Source of the DNA: Prauserella isguenensis
GTDB taxonomy: Bacteria; Actinomycetota; Actinomycetes; Mycobacteriales; Pseudonocardiaceae
DNA length: 64,000 bases
Assembly: GCF_014191605.1 (NCBI RefSeq)
Contig: NZ_JACHWU010000002.1
Span: forward strand, 310,001-374,000
Direction of reading: 5' to 3'
Shown: positions 36,216 through 46,322 of the stretch, one piece after another
Layout: the number at the start of each line of letters is the position of its first letter
Numbering within the stretch: position 1 is the first letter of the stretch
Made by a program: the position numbers and the translations under genes
The notes under the pieces: generated by a model
What the model was told of the DNA's origin: nothing
Database searches by the model: none
The model's input: only the letters and a program-made list of their open reading frames with translations

Positions 36216-37154
36216 TCAACCCCACACGAGCTGCGACCGGCGGGCCCAGTATTCCCGGGGGTTCTCCCGCAGCTCTGCGAGGCGTTCCAAGTCGTCGTCG
36301 CTCAGCCGCAGGTCCGTGGCGGCCAGGTTCGCCTCGAGCTGGGCCACGCCCGCCGGGCCGAGCAACACGACATCGGCCCATTCCTCGGCGTAGGCGGCCG
36401 CGAGCACCACCGCGTCCGGCGTCGTGCCGCGGGCACGGGCGATGTCGGCGACGACCTCCGGCGGATCCACGACGAGCCGGCCGTTGGCGAGCGTCTCCTT
36501 CAGCTGCACCAGCACGCCGGCCCGATGGGCTTCGGCGAGCGCCAGCCCCGCCGACGACTCGAGAACGTTCCACGTCGACTGCACGGCCGTGAACAGCCTC
36601 CTGCCGTCCACGGTCAGCTCGAGCGCCCGGCGGATCGTGTCGGCCTGCGCAGGGCCGGACGTCGAGAAGCCCACGCGCACCCCGGCGTCGACGAGCTCGG
36701 CGAGAGCCTTCTGCAGCGCGTCGTCGTCGAACAGCGGACTGTCCGACGTCAGCGAATGCACCTGGTACAGCGCCGGCGCCGCAGGCAGCGTTTCCCGCGT
36801 CTCCGCCCACTGCGCGCGGAAGCGCGCCGACGAGTGCTCCTTGACCTCGTGCACGGCGGCGTCCATCCGCCACTCGCCCACGTACGCGTAGCCCCATTTG
36901 CTCGACACCGTGACGTCGGCGTGGCCGCGGACCGCGAGCCAGTCGGCGAGGAACTCCTCGGCCCTGCCGTACGACCGCGCGACGTCGACCCGCCGGACGC
37001 CGGCCTCGTAGGCGCGGTCCAGCACGGCGAAGGTCGCCTCGCGCATCGCCTCGACGGTGCGATCCGCGGGCAGTTCCGAGTCCCGGCCGAGGTTGATGTA
37101 CGCGGGCCGCCCCAGCGAGGCGAGGCCCACCGCCGTCCGTGCGATGTTGTCCAT
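36216..37154 (-). CDS. Aldo/keto reductase
   Basis: 312-residue NAD(P)H-dependent reductase with an (alpha/beta)8 barrel. Catalytic tetrad positions can be seen at RRVDVARSYGRAEEFL (Asp, Tyr) and SSKWGYAYV (Lys); the usual His of the LYQVHSLT block is present. ATG 37154 is preceded at 7 nt by TACCGT (37162-37167, minus strand), a leaderless signature. A copy of the GTATAG...TATAC palindrome lies 51 bp upstream. Confidence 0.85.
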   Translation of the reverse strand: MDNIARTAVGLASLGRPAYINLGRDSELPADRTVEAMREATFAVLDRAYEAGVRRVDVARSYGRAEEFLADWLAVRGHADVTVSSKWGYAYVGEWRMDAAVHEVKEHSSARFRAQWAETRETLPAAPALYQVHSLTSDSPLFDDDALQKALAELVDAGVRVGFSTSGPAQADTIRRALELTVDGRRLFTAVQSTWNVLESSAGLALAEAHRAGVLVQLKETLANGRLVVDPPEVVADIARARGTTPDAVVLAAAYAEEWADVVLLGPAGVAQLEANLAATDLRLSDDDLERLAELRENPREYWARRSQLVWG

Positions 37155-37204
37155 GGTGCGCACGGTAGCGGGCGTGGCGAGGGGTAGCCGTTCACTGCCC
37201 CGCC

Positions 37205-37220
37205 GTATAGGTTGTTATAC
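37205..37220. promoter_or_regulatory. 16-bp palindromic site, copy 1
   Basis: GTATAGGTTGTTATAC, with outer arms GTATA/TATAC, lies between the aldo/keto reductase and the small HTH-like gene and contains that gene's stop codon. Two more copies are at 37615-37630 and 63466-63481. Probably an operator for the reductase promoter. Confidence 0.5.
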
Positions 37221-37604
37221 AGTCGGTTCGGTGGCTCGCCGCCGCATCAACTCGAGGAACTGATCGGCCGACAACACCTCCCGGTGGAGCTTCTCCAGTC
37301 GCGCCGCCGGCGCCCGGACGTACCCCTTACCGAACACCGGCGCGATCTGCCGCAGACTCGCGCCGGCCTCCCGCGCCGCGAGCAGCGTCCAGTCCGACGC
37401 GTTCGCACAGGCCGTCGACGCCTGCCGCAACTCCCCGAGCACTGCGATCAACTCCTCGGCCGTCAACTCACCCGCAGCCACGGCCTCCGCGGTCTCCTCG
37501 AGCCAAGCGAGCACCGCCGCAGCCGTCACGGGCGCGGACACGCGCCGCTCCCCCGCTTCCGCGAGCGAGTTCGGCGCGTCGACGGAAGGCATGTCATCAG
37601 TCAT
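37215..37604 (-). CDS. Small protein with HTH-like C-terminal half
   Basis: 129 residues. Not recognised as a named family. The central part (LLAAREAGASLRQIAPVFGK, residues about 81-100) has the spacing of a helix-turn-helix, as in AAREAGASWAEIG-type DNA-binding helices, and is followed by a basic helix (YVRAPAARLEKLHRE). Third-position GC is high, supporting a true gene. Its start is 11 bp from one palindrome copy and its stop codon lies inside another, suggesting autoregulation. Function as a regulator is inferred. Confidence 0.65.
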   Translation of the reverse strand: MTDDMPSVDAPNSLAEAGERRVSAPVTAAAVLAWLEETAEAVAAGELTAEELIAVLGELRQASTACANASDWTLLAAREAGASLRQIAPVFGKGYVRAPAARLEKLHREVLSADQFLELMRRRATEPTV

Positions 37605-37614
37605 GCGCCGGATC

Positions 37615-37630
37615 GTATAGGTCGTTATAC
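37615..37630. promoter_or_regulatory. 16-bp palindromic site, copy 2
   Basis: GTATAGGTCGTTATAC. Read on the minus strand its CTATAC could be the -10 of the small HTH-like gene, putting transcription start within a few bases of ATG 37604. Sequence identity with copy 3 extends beyond the palindrome on both sides. Confidence 0.55.
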
Positions 37631-37657
37631 AAAACGGAGTGTTGCGACATGCCTACG

Positions 37658-37708
37658 CACGTGCGAACGGCCCGCCCCGACATCGTCGGGACGGGCCGTT
37701 CGCACGTG
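37658..37708. terminator. Long hairpin terminator after mpa
   Basis: Arms 37658-37681 and 37685-37708 pair over 24 bp with one mismatch and a 3-nt loop. It follows mpa by about 70 bp and insulates it from the small HTH-like gene. Confidence 0.8.
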
Positions 37709-37776
37709 GCCTCACGACGTCCGGCCGGTCACCCTCCCCGGGTCACCGGACCACGTTCGTCCCAGCACCGCGTTCA

Positions 37777-39591
37777 TCACAGGTACTGGCCGGTGTTGGT
37801 CGCCGTGTCGATCACCCTGCCGGAGTCCTGGTTCTTGCCGGTGACGAGCGTGCGGATGTAGACGATCCGCTCGCCCTTCTTGCCGGAGATCCGAGCCCAG
37901 TCGTCCGGGTTGGTCGTGTTCGGCAGGTCCTCGTTCTCCGCGAACTCGTCCACGATCGCGTCCAGCAGGTGCTGCACCCGCAGGCCCGCCTGGTCGGTTT
38001 CCAGCACCGACTTGATCGCGGCCTTCTTCGCCCGGTCCACGATGTTCTGGATCATCGCGCCCGAGTTGAAGTCACGGAAGTAGAGCACCTCCTTGTCCCC
38101 GTTGGCGTAGGTCACCTCCAGGAACCGGTTCTCGTCGGACTCCTCGTACATCCGCTCGACCGTGTGCTGGATCATCGCGTCCAACGTCGCCTGCGAATCG
38201 CCGGAGAACTCGAGAAGGTCGTCCGCATGGATCGGCAGGTCCGGCGTCAGGTACTTCGAGAAGATGTCCTTCGCACCCTCGGCGTCGGGCCGCTCGATCT
38301 TGATCTTCACGTCGAGCCTGCCGGGACGCAGGATCGCCGGGTCGATCATGTCCTCACGGTTCGAGGCGCCGATCACGATGACGTTCTCGAGCCCTTCGAC
38401 ACCGTCGATCTCCGCCAGCAACTGCGGCACGATCGTCGTCTCGACGTCCGACGACACACCGCTGCCACGGGTGCGGAAGATCGACTCCATCTCGTCGAAG
38501 AACACGATGACGGGCGTGCCCTCGGACGCCTTCTCCCTGGCCCGCTGGAAGATCATCCGGATGTGCCGCTCGGTCTCGCCGACGAACTTGTTGAGCAGCT
38601 CCGGGCCCTTGACGTTGAGGAAGTACGACTTCGCATCCGCGGCGTCACCCGAGACCTTCTTGGCCAGCGAGTTCGCCACCGCCTTGGCGATCAGCGTCTT
38701 ACCGCATCCCGGCGGGCCGTACAGCAACACACCCTTCGGCGGCTGCAGCTGGTATTGCCGGAACAGATCGGAGTGCAGGAACGGGAGCTCGACGGCGTCC
38801 CGGATCTGCTCGATCTGCCCGAAGAGGCCGCCGATGTCCTCGTACGCGACGTCCGGCACCTCCTCCAGCACCAGGTCCTCGACCTCGGCCTTCGGCACGC
38901 GCTCGTAGGCGTACCCGGCCTTCGAATCGACGAGGATCGAGTCCCCGGACTTCAGTTCCTCGGCAGCAAGGGGGTCCGAGAGCCACACGACGCGTTCCTC
39001 GTCCGCATGGCCGACGATCAGACCGCGGGCGCTGCCGCCCTCGGTCTCCGGGGAAAGCACCTCACGCAACGTGCACACCTCGCCGGTGCGCTCGAAGCCT
39101 CCACTCTCGACGACCGTCAGTGCCTCGTTCAACCGCAGGGACTGCCCGCGCTCCAACGATCCGACCTCGACGTTCGGCGACACGGCGACGCGCATCTTCC
39201 TGCCGGACGTGAACACGTCCACCGTGTTGTCCTCGTAGGCCTCGACGAAGACGCCGTACCCGCTCGGCGGCTGCGCGAGCCGGTCGACCTCCTCGCGGAG
39301 CGTCAGCAGTTGGCTCCGGGCCTCACGCAATGTCTCGACGAGCTTCTCGTTCCGCTCGGTGAGCTGTTCGACACGCTCGGTCGCCTCCGCGAGACGTTGC
39401 TCGAGGACACGGTTCTGCCGCGGCGAGTCGGTCAGCTTCCGGCGAAGAAGTGCGACTTCCTCTTCCAACTGCCGGATCTGGCCGGCCTCGTCGCCGGCGG
39501 GGGTTTCCGCGGGAGACCCCGCGCTGGTCGCTCCGTTCGGTTCTGAAGAGTCGGCCTCCTCGTGCCGACCACCGGGAAGGTCGTGTTGCAT
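37777..39591 (-). CDS. mpa: Proteasome-activating AAA ATPase Mpa/ARC
   Basis: 604 residues. An N-terminal coiled coil (about 35-90, [14 protein letters not shown]...) binds Pup. Then come tandem OB domains, an AAA module with Walker A GPPGCGKT and Walker B FFDEMES, and a C-terminal GQYL motif with the penultimate tyrosine that docks PrcA. Unfolds pupylated proteins. ATG 39591 with AGGAGG 8 nt upstream; upstream in-frame codons lack conservation. Confidence 0.96.
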   Translation of the reverse strand: MQHDLPGGRHEEADSSEPNGATSAGSPAETPAGDEAGQIRQLEEEVALLRRKLTDSPRQNRVLEQRLAEATERVEQLTERNEKLVETLREARSQLLTLREEVDRLAQPPSGYGVFVEAYEDNTVDVFTSGRKMRVAVSPNVEVGSLERGQSLRLNEALTVVESGGFERTGEVCTLREVLSPETEGGSARGLIVGHADEERVVWLSDPLAAEELKSGDSILVDSKAGYAYERVPKAEVEDLVLEEVPDVAYEDIGGLFGQIEQIRDAVELPFLHSDLFRQYQLQPPKGVLLYGPPGCGKTLIAKAVANSLAKKVSGDAADAKSYFLNVKGPELLNKFVGETERHIRMIFQRAREKASEGTPVIVFFDEMESIFRTRGSGVSSDVETTIVPQLLAEIDGVEGLENVIVIGASNREDMIDPAILRPGRLDVKIKIERPDAEGAKDIFSKYLTPDLPIHADDLLEFSGDSQATLDAMIQHTVERMYEESDENRFLEVTYANGDKEVLYFRDFNSGAMIQNIVDRAKKAAIKSVLETDQAGLRVQHLLDAIVDEFAENEDLPNTTNPDDWARISGKKGERIVYIRTLVTGKNQDSGRVIDTATNTGQYL

Positions 39592-40182
39592 TTCGGCACC
39601 TCCTCGGAATGCATTTGCTTCCACGGTACCGGCGATCACCGACAAGAAAAGGCTTCGGCGCGTTACGGAATCGGTGCGTCGCACGGCCCGACCGACTACC
39701 CACAGCTCCGCGCAGGGATGCAGAACTCCGCCGCACTGCGCAATTTCCACCGAACGGCCGCACCGTCCGCGCGCGTCGCGGCCGCGCGCCACGGCCGCCC
39801 GTGGACCGGACAACCCGGACACCGCACCACGATGCGGTGAATCATGATCGACATCGGGACCACGTCCGGGTCGCCCAAGGATCTTCGCAGCGCACGTCCC
39901 ACTCGAGCGGTGCGACGGCGTCGCGCTGTACGTGGGCCTCGCGCGTCACCGTCGCGACTGCGCCAGAGCCCGTCTCCCCTTGTATCCGTCCGCGGTCCGC
40001 CGGGATTCTCGCCCCTCCCCCGCACCAGCACGGCTACGTGCGGGTCGCGCTGCTCACGCCCGGGTCGCCGGCCACCCGGTGACCGACGGTGGTACACGGG
40101 TGGATGAGTGGTGGGAACCGACGCCGATACGATCACATCGCACCGAGGGGGCCACAGCTCGCGCCGACGTAAGGGGACTCGC
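39592..40182. other. Gene-free interval upstream of mpa (591 bp)
   Basis: The longest stretch without a convincing gene. It contains the divergent promoters of mpa and the gene at 40183; no strong TANNNT-N7-start signature, tRNA, or repeat array is visible. A minus-strand open frame (39696-40184) has lower third-position GC (about 80%) and no domain. The plus-strand TACGAT at 40128-40133 is a candidate -10 for the downstream gene. Confidence 0.5.
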
Positions 40183-40965
40183 ATGACCTATCCGCCGCAG
40201 CAACCCGGACCGGGTCAACCCGACCCCTACGGTCAGCAGCCGGGACCGTACGGCCAGCCCGGTCCGTACGGTCAGCAGCCGCCCCCGCCCGGCCCGTACG
40301 GGCACCAGGATCCTTACGGGCAGCAGCAGTTCGGGCAGAACCCGTACGGCCAGGACCCGTACGGTCAGCAGCCCTACGGTCAGAATCCGTACGGTCAGCA
40401 GCCCTACGGTGGCCAGCCCGGCGGCCCGGGCGGCGAGCCGCCGAAGAGCAAGACCGGTCTCATCGTCGGCATCGCCGTCGGCGCCGTCGTGCTCCTCGCC
40501 GGCGTGTTCGCGTTCCTCGCCTGGGTCGCGCCCGGATTCCTCCTCGAGGACGACGAGAGCTCGGAAGGCGGCGACAACAACGCCGCGCCAGCAACGAGCC
40601 AGTCGAACGAGCCGACGACCTCGGCGCCGGAGACCTCACCGCAGACGGAGACCAGCGAGGGCGCGCCGTCGGACGGACGCGCGCCCGGTGCCAAGGCGAC
40701 GCCCGAGGCGACCGCGCAGGCCATCGTTGCCGGGTTCAACTCCGGCGATCGCCAGACCGTGTCCGAGACGATCTGCCTGAGCAAGCCGCAGGAGGTGCCG
40801 CCGATCCCGGACGGCGTCGAGGTCCAAACGGCCGGCTCCCCCCAGGTCAGCGGCGACACGGCGAAGGTCCCCGCCAAGAACGTCACGCAGAACCGGGACT
40901 ACTTCATCGTGCTCAAGAACGAGGGCGGCGGCTGGTGCTATCTGGGCGACCAGGTCACGTCCTGA
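40183..40965 (+). CDS. Tyr/Gln/Pro-repeat membrane protein with DUF4878-like domain
   Basis: 260 residues. The cytoplasmic N-terminus (1-85) consists of imperfect PYGQQ/PYGQN repeats. One membrane helix follows (LIVGIAVGAVVLLAGVFAFL), then a Ser/Thr/Glu-rich linker and an external domain (ATAQAIVAGFNSGDR to the end) of the lumazine-binding/DUF4878 shape with two cysteines. ATG 40183 has AAGGGGA upstream. Envelope protein of unknown role. Confidence 0.75.
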   Translation: MTYPPQQPGPGQPDPYGQQPGPYGQPGPYGQQPPPPGPYGHQDPYGQQQFGQNPYGQDPYGQQPYGQNPYGQQPYGGQPGGPGGEPPKSKTGLIVGIAVGAVVLLAGVFAFLAWVAPGFLLEDDESSEGGDNNAAPATSQSNEPTTSAPETSPQTETSEGAPSDGRAPGAKATPEATAQAIVAGFNSGDRQTVSETICLSKPQEVPPIPDGVEVQTAGSPQVSGDTAKVPAKNVTQNRDYFIVLKNEGGGWCYLGDQVTS

Positions 40966-41004
40966 CGCAGGACGCGGCCTGACGTCGGGCCCCCGCACGG
41001 TCGA

Positions 41005-41048
41005 GGCGGCCGTGCCGGCACGGTCAGCACCGTCCCGGCACGGCCGCC
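41005..41048. terminator. Bidirectional hairpin terminator
   Basis: Perfect 14-bp stem GGCGGCCGTGCCGG (41005-41018 with 41035-41048) between convergent genes. Confidence 0.75.
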
Positions 41049-41107
41049 GTCCCCGGTACGACACCCGACCGGAGGCGTGGGTCGGACCCCGAAGGCGGCG
41101 GTGGCCC

Positions 41108-42004
<897 letters not shown>

Positions 42005-43147
42005 TCAGCGGGTGCGGCGGTTCCCGGAGAGCGCGGCACGCAGGTCGTCGCGGTGCAGCACGCCCGCGGGCCTGCCCTCGTCGTCGACGACGAGGAACTG
42101 CCACGCTGCCACCTCCGCGACGCGTTCGATCACCGCATCGCCCGTCTCCGACTCCAGCAGCACCGTCTCCGCGCGGATCGGTTCGGCCGCCAGTTCGGCG
42201 GGCGCCCGGGGGGATTCCGCGGCCAGCTGTTCGGCCGCGCTCTCGTCGAGCAGTCCCGCCGCGACCCCGTCGGCACGCACGAGCACCACTCCCCTGCCCG
42301 CCGACGCCGACAGCGCCGACTCCACGGGGCTCTCGGCGGGCAGTTGCAGCACCGGTCGCGTCAGGTCGCCGAGCGCCAGTCCGGTCGGCCAGCTGCGCCG
42401 CTGTTCGGCGGCCATCTCACCGGTGGCGCCGGTGACCACGAACCACGCCGTCACGACACACACCCCGAGCCGCAGCCAGCGGTCGTCGCTGCCCTCCGCC
42501 AGGCCCCACAGTGCCCACACCAGCAGGCCGAGCGCGACCAGGCCGCCACCGAACACGGCCGCGCGTGTGCCCGACGCGCGTCTGCCCGTCAGTGACCACA
42601 CGCCCGCCCGCAGCATCCGGCCGCCGTCGAGCGGGAGTCCGGGCAGCAGGTTGAACACACCGACCGCGAGGTTGGCCACCGCGCACTGGGCGACCAGCAG
42701 CCACACCGCACCGCCGGGCGGTACCGCGACCAGCAGCAGCCCGCAGAACACGGCGAGCAGTACGGACACGAGAGGGCCCGCCGCCGCGACCAGGCCCTCG
42801 TGTTTCGGCTTCTCCGGGCTGCGCGCGACCTCGGACAACCCCCCGAGCAGGAACAGCCGCAGCCTGCGCACGGGAATGCCCAGCCGGATCGCGACGAGCA
42901 CGTGGCCCAATTCGTGGGCGAGCACCGAGAGACCCAGCAGGACCGCGAACGCGGCCGCGAGCGCCCACGACACGCCGGGCCCGGCGCCCGGCAGCAGCCT
43001 GCCGACGAGCGGGCTGTACAGCACCACGATGAGCAACGAACCGATCCACCAGGACGGCGCGAGCAGCACGGGTACGCCGCCCACCCGGAACAGCAGCAGG
43101 CCGCCGTCGGTCACGGTCCCGCGCCGGGACCGGCTCGTCGTGTTCAC
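42005..43147 (-). CDS. M50 site-2 protease with CBS pair
   Basis: 380-residue intramembrane metalloprotease (Rip3/SpoIVFB-like class). The zinc motif HELGH is at 78-82, the third ligand in NLLPGLPLDGGRM, and the C-terminal cytoplasmic part carries two CBS motifs (about 260-375). Cleaves membrane-anchored regulators such as anti-sigma factors in known cases. GTG 43147 is preceded at 6 nt by TACCCT (43154-43159, minus strand); leaderless. Divergent from the RecB-like gene. Confidence 0.9.
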   Translation of the reverse strand: MNTTSRSRRGTVTDGGLLLFRVGGVPVLLAPSWWIGSLLIVVLYSPLVGRLLPGAGPGVSWALAAAFAVLLGLSVLAHELGHVLVAIRLGIPVRRLRLFLLGGLSEVARSPEKPKHEGLVAAAGPLVSVLLAVFCGLLLVAVPPGGAVWLLVAQCAVANLAVGVFNLLPGLPLDGGRMLRAGVWSLTGRRASGTRAAVFGGGLVALGLLVWALWGLAEGSDDRWLRLGVCVVTAWFVVTGATGEMAAEQRRSWPTGLALGDLTRPVLQLPAESPVESALSASAGRGVVLVRADGVAAGLLDESAAEQLAAESPRAPAELAAEPIRAETVLLESETGDAVIERVAEVAAWQFLVVDDEGRPAGVLHRDDLRAALSGNRRTR

Positions 43148-43270
43148 CAGGTGAGGGTAGAACGCGCCGTGTGCAACGACCGTTATCGCCGCGCCCGCAC
43201 CCGCCGGTTCGCAGCCCGGCCCGGCGCCCGTGATCGGGTTCTGTCGGAGCCGCTCGTTAGGGTTCCGGGC

Positions 43271-43294
43271 ATGAGCGAGGGCACGCATGACTGA
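43271..43294 (+). CDS. Possible leaderless 7-codon leader ORF
   Basis: ATG 43271 lies 7 nt after TAGGGT (43258-43263), so it would be the 5' end of the mRNA. It encodes MSEGTHD and stops at 43292-43294, overlapping the start of the RecB-like gene (ATG 43287). Its own codons supply GAGGG, the ribosome site for that gene. Translation of the leader could govern the nuclease start. Confidence 0.45.
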   Translation: MSEGTHD

Positions 43295-44231
43295 CACGCC
43301 GGCCGCCACCACCGCCACGAACTCCACGACCGCCACGGATCCGGCAGGACCCGGGGACGGCGCCGCCGAGGCTCCGCAGCCGCGCAGGCGTCCGGCGCTG
43401 TCACCGTCCAGGGCGGGCGATTTCAAGCAGTGCCCGCTGCTCTACCGGTTCCGTGCCATCGACCGGATTCCGGAGCCGCCCACGAAGGCTCAGGTTCGGG
43501 GCACGCTGGTGCACTCGGTGCTCGAGCGGCTGTTCGCGCTCCCCCGTGGCGATCGCAGTCCCGACCGTGCGCACGAACTGCTCGCACCGACGTGGGACGA
43601 GCTGTCTCGGGAGAGCCCCGAGTGGGCCGAACTGTTCGCCGAGGACGAAACGGGGCCGGACGGCAACGCGGTCGGCTGGCTCGACGGGGCGGGCAAGCTG
43701 CTCGACGCGTACTTCGACCTGGAGGATCCGAACCGGCTCGATCCGGAGGCCTGCGAGCTGCACGTCGAGACCGAGCTCGGGTCCGGCGTGCGGCTGCGCG
43801 GCTACGTCGACCGCCTGGACGTCGCGCCGACCGGTGAGATCCGCGTCGTCGACTACAAGACGGGTGCGGCACCGCGGGCCATCGGCGAGGCCAAGGCGCT
43901 GTTCCAGATGAAGTTCTACGCCGTGGTGCTGTGGCGCACCCGCGGCGTGGTGCCCCGGCAGCTGAAACTGATGTACCTGCGCGACGGTCAGGACCTGGCC
44001 TACACCCCCGACGAGGACGAGCTGGCCCGGTTCGAACGCACCCTCGAGGCGATCTGGTCGGCCATCCTCACGGCGGGCAGGACCGGCGACTTCCGGCCGA
44101 GCCCGAGCAAGCTGTGCGACTGGTGCGCTCATCAGGCGCTGTGCCCGGCGTTCGGCGGCACGCCACCGGAGTATCCGGGCTGGCCCGAACCCACCGGCGG
44201 TGAGGAGACGGTGCTCGACCGCGCGGATTGA
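43287..44231 (+). CDS. RecB-family PD-(D/E)XK nuclease with Fe-S cysteines
   Basis: 314 residues. The nuclease core is YVDRLD and VVDYKTG (PD-DxK acid and lysine). Four cysteines fit a 4Fe-4S clasp: C49 (KQCPLLY) and C277, C280, C286 (CDWCAHQALC), as in AddB and Cas4-type exonucleases. No helicase domain and no cas genes nearby. Predicted DNA exonuclease in repair. Coupled to a possible leader ORF at 43271. Confidence 0.87.
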   Translation: MTDTPAATTATNSTTATDPAGPGDGAAEAPQPRRRPALSPSRAGDFKQCPLLYRFRAIDRIPEPPTKAQVRGTLVHSVLERLFALPRGDRSPDRAHELLAPTWDELSRESPEWAELFAEDETGPDGNAVGWLDGAGKLLDAYFDLEDPNRLDPEACELHVETELGSGVRLRGYVDRLDVAPTGEIRVVDYKTGAAPRAIGEAKALFQMKFYAVVLWRTRGVVPRQLKLMYLRDGQDLAYTPDEDELARFERTLEAIWSAILTAGRTGDFRPSPSKLCDWCAHQALCPAFGGTPPEYPGWPEPTGGEETVLDRAD

Positions 44232-44344
44232 CCTCCTCGCGGGCCGTGGCAGGATCGACCGGCACGCCGGGCGCGATCAGCGCCGCACGCGAGTGCTGAT
44301 CGACTACTCTGTTCCCGGCAACCGAGATCCAGGAGCGGCGCACA

Positions 44345-45274
44345 GTGCAGATCACCTCGGTGGTCAATCAGAAGGGCGGGGTCGGCAAGACCGCGCTGAG
44401 TGTCGGCGCCGCCGCCGCACTCGCGGAGCGGGGCCGCCGCGTTCTTCTCATCGACCTGGACCCGCAAGGGCACGCCACCACGGAGATGCTCGGCCTGCCG
44501 GAGGTCCCGGCCGACCGGCCCAGCCTCGCCAAGGCGCTCACGAAGACGTGGCGCGGCCCCGTCGAGGAACTCGTCGTGCCGCATCCGCGCAGCAACGTCG
44601 GCCGCGGCGGAGCGTTCGACGTCATCCCCACGTCCCCCGGCATGTTCGACCTGGTCCGCAGACTGGACCAGTTCCGCGTGCCGGGCTGGCAGTTGGCGCG
44701 GGTCATCCAGTTCGCCAATTACGACCACGTGGTCATCGACTGCCCGCCCGCACTCGACGTGCTGACCAACAACGCGCTCGTGGCCACCAGCGGCCTGCTC
44801 GTCCCGGTCCAGCCTGACCGCACCAGCATCCGTGCGCTGCGCCTCATGCAGGAGCAGATCCGCCATCTGGAGACGATGGTCGAGCGGCCGCCGATCGACT
44901 ACTACGGCCTCGTCCCGGGGCTGTACCGGCGTCCCATCTCCGGGTACGCCGTCACCGCGCTGCGCGAGCTGGAACAGTTCGGCATCCCGGTGCTGCCGCA
45001 CGTGCCGCTCGGCGTGGTCATGAACGAAGCCGCCGCACGCGGCATGCCGGTCACGACGTTCGCCCCGGAGACCACGCAGGCCACGGCGTTCCGCGAGGTC
45101 GCCCGCGCCCTGGACGAATCGCCGGGCACGGCCCCGCAGGCGCCCGCGGCTCCGGAGCAGGACTTCGACTTCGAGGACTTCATCACCGACGTCGCGCACA
45201 CCCGCAACGCCAACGACAACGGCGCCCGCAAGAAGCTTTACGACCTGCTGCCGAAACGCGGCAAGGACAACTAG
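44345..45274 (+). CDS. ParA/MinD-family ATPase
   Basis: 309 residues with deviant Walker A KGGVGKTAL (10-18), switch I DLDPQGHATTEM and Walker B-like VVIDCPPALD. Full-length ParA-type but no ParB gene or parS site nearby, so a chromosomal orphan that may position a protein cargo. The C-terminal 45 residues (ESPGTAPQ... KRGKDN) are an extra acidic/basic tail. GTG start with AGGAG 9 nt upstream; promoter -10 TACTCT at 44305-44310. Confidence 0.88.
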   Translation: MQITSVVNQKGGVGKTALSVGAAAALAERGRRVLLIDLDPQGHATTEMLGLPEVPADRPSLAKALTKTWRGPVEELVVPHPRSNVGRGGAFDVIPTSPGMFDLVRRLDQFRVPGWQLARVIQFANYDHVVIDCPPALDVLTNNALVATSGLLVPVQPDRTSIRALRLMQEQIRHLETMVERPPIDYYGLVPGLYRRPISGYAVTALRELEQFGIPVLPHVPLGVVMNEAAARGMPVTTFAPETTQATAFREVARALDESPGTAPQAPAAPEQDFDFEDFITDVAHTRNANDNGARKKLYDLLPKRGKDN

Positions 45275-45328
45275 CTCGGACGCCGCAGCCGTCATCGGCC
45301 CGGCGATCCCTCCCCGCGCGGATCGGCC

Positions 45329-46318
45329 TCACGACGCGGTAGCCGTGGACTCCCGGTGCCGCAGTGCCGGATTGGCGACCCCGGTGCGCTTCGGCGCTGA
45401 CACGATCATCGAGGTCTCGATGGAGTCGACATCGTCGATCCACCCGCTGCGGGTGGTGAACTCGTGCAACGACGGGATGTCCGTCGTCACGACGTGCACG
45501 AGCAGCTGATACTCGCCCGCGAGCGCCACCGCGTACCGCACCGAGGAGAACTCCCGCAGCGCCAACCCCACAGCGTCGACGTTGCGCGGTGGCACCTTGA
45601 CCCACAACAGTGCCTCGATCGGCAGGCCCAGCAGTGCCGGATCCACCACCGCGCGCACGAGTAGCCTGCCCCGGCCACGCATCGCCTCGATCCGCCTGCG
45701 CACGGTCGGCTCCGACAGTCCGGACAAGGTCGCCAGCTCCTCACCCGGCCTGCGACCGTCGTCGGCAAGCAGCCGCAGCAGCAGGGCCTCGTCCTTGTGG
45801 AACGGCTGCGCCGACGGGTTCGGCTGGTCCGGCAGGGACGGCGCCAGTGCCGCAGCCTCGTCGGCGGTGAGCAAGCCCGGCTGCCACTCGTGCACGGCTC
45901 GGTAGTAACGCAATGCAGGGTTGGTGGAGCACGAGATCAACCCCGGTGTTCCCGGAAGCTCATCGAGGATGAGCGACTCGAACAGGTGTGGCGGGCAGCT
46001 GATCTCGGCGGCGCAGTCGGCAGATCCGGTCAGCAGGTAGGTGAAGGTGGTGTCGTCGCGGCGGGCCATGGCGGTAGCGGCGACGCGGAGCATGCCGGGG
46101 TTGCAGCGCAGCCGCAGCACGGCCATGTCACCGCGGCGCGCCAGGCCGTGCACGGCGACCCTCCCGCTGGAAAGCAGCCGCGCGCCGCGGCGCGCGACCG
46201 TGCGTTCCGGCTCGTCGAGCACGCGGGCGATCCGGTGCCACGAGGCGCGTCCGTCGAGCTGGAGCGCGGCGACGATGCGCCGGTCCAGGGCGTCCAAGTG
46301 CGGTGTTTCGGGTTCCAC
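45329..46318 (-). CDS. Double Lrp/AsnC-type regulator
   Basis: 329 residues containing two Lrp/AsnC units in tandem: HTH-1 (LDALDRRIVAALQLDGRASW) with its RAM domain up to about 165, then HTH-2 (LLRLLADDGRRPGEELATLSGLS) with a second RAM domain. Only the second half may bind ligand canonically. GTG start 112 bp from, and divergent to, the amidase operon, whose control is its likely job. Confidence 0.87.
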   Translation of the reverse strand: MEPETPHLDALDRRIVAALQLDGRASWHRIARVLDEPERTVARRGARLLSSGRVAVHGLARRGDMAVLRLRCNPGMLRVAATAMARRDDTTFTYLLTGSADCAAEISCPPHLFESLILDELPGTPGLISCSTNPALRYYRAVHEWQPGLLTADEAAALAPSLPDQPNPSAQPFHKDEALLLRLLADDGRRPGEELATLSGLSEPTVRRRIEAMRGRGRLLVRAVVDPALLGLPIEALLWVKVPPRNVDAVGLALREFSSVRYAVALAGEYQLLVHVVTTDIPSLHEFTTRSGWIDDVDSIETSMIVSAPKRTGVANPALRHRESTATAS

Positions 46319-46322
46319 CAGT

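Noticed and set aside
39696-40184. Minus-strand open frame in the gene-free interval
   Set aside because: Third-position GC is clearly lower than in neighbouring genes, there is no domain, and no ribosome site or leaderless -10 precedes its ATG codons.
43271-44231. CRISPR-associated Cas4 identity for the RecB-like nuclease
   Set aside because: The cysteine layout fits Cas4-like and AddB-like enzymes alike, and no repeats or cas genes occur in the window.
44345-45274. Plasmid partition system
   Set aside because: There is no ParB gene, parS-like sequence or replication gene nearby, and the neighbours are chromosomal housekeeping genes.
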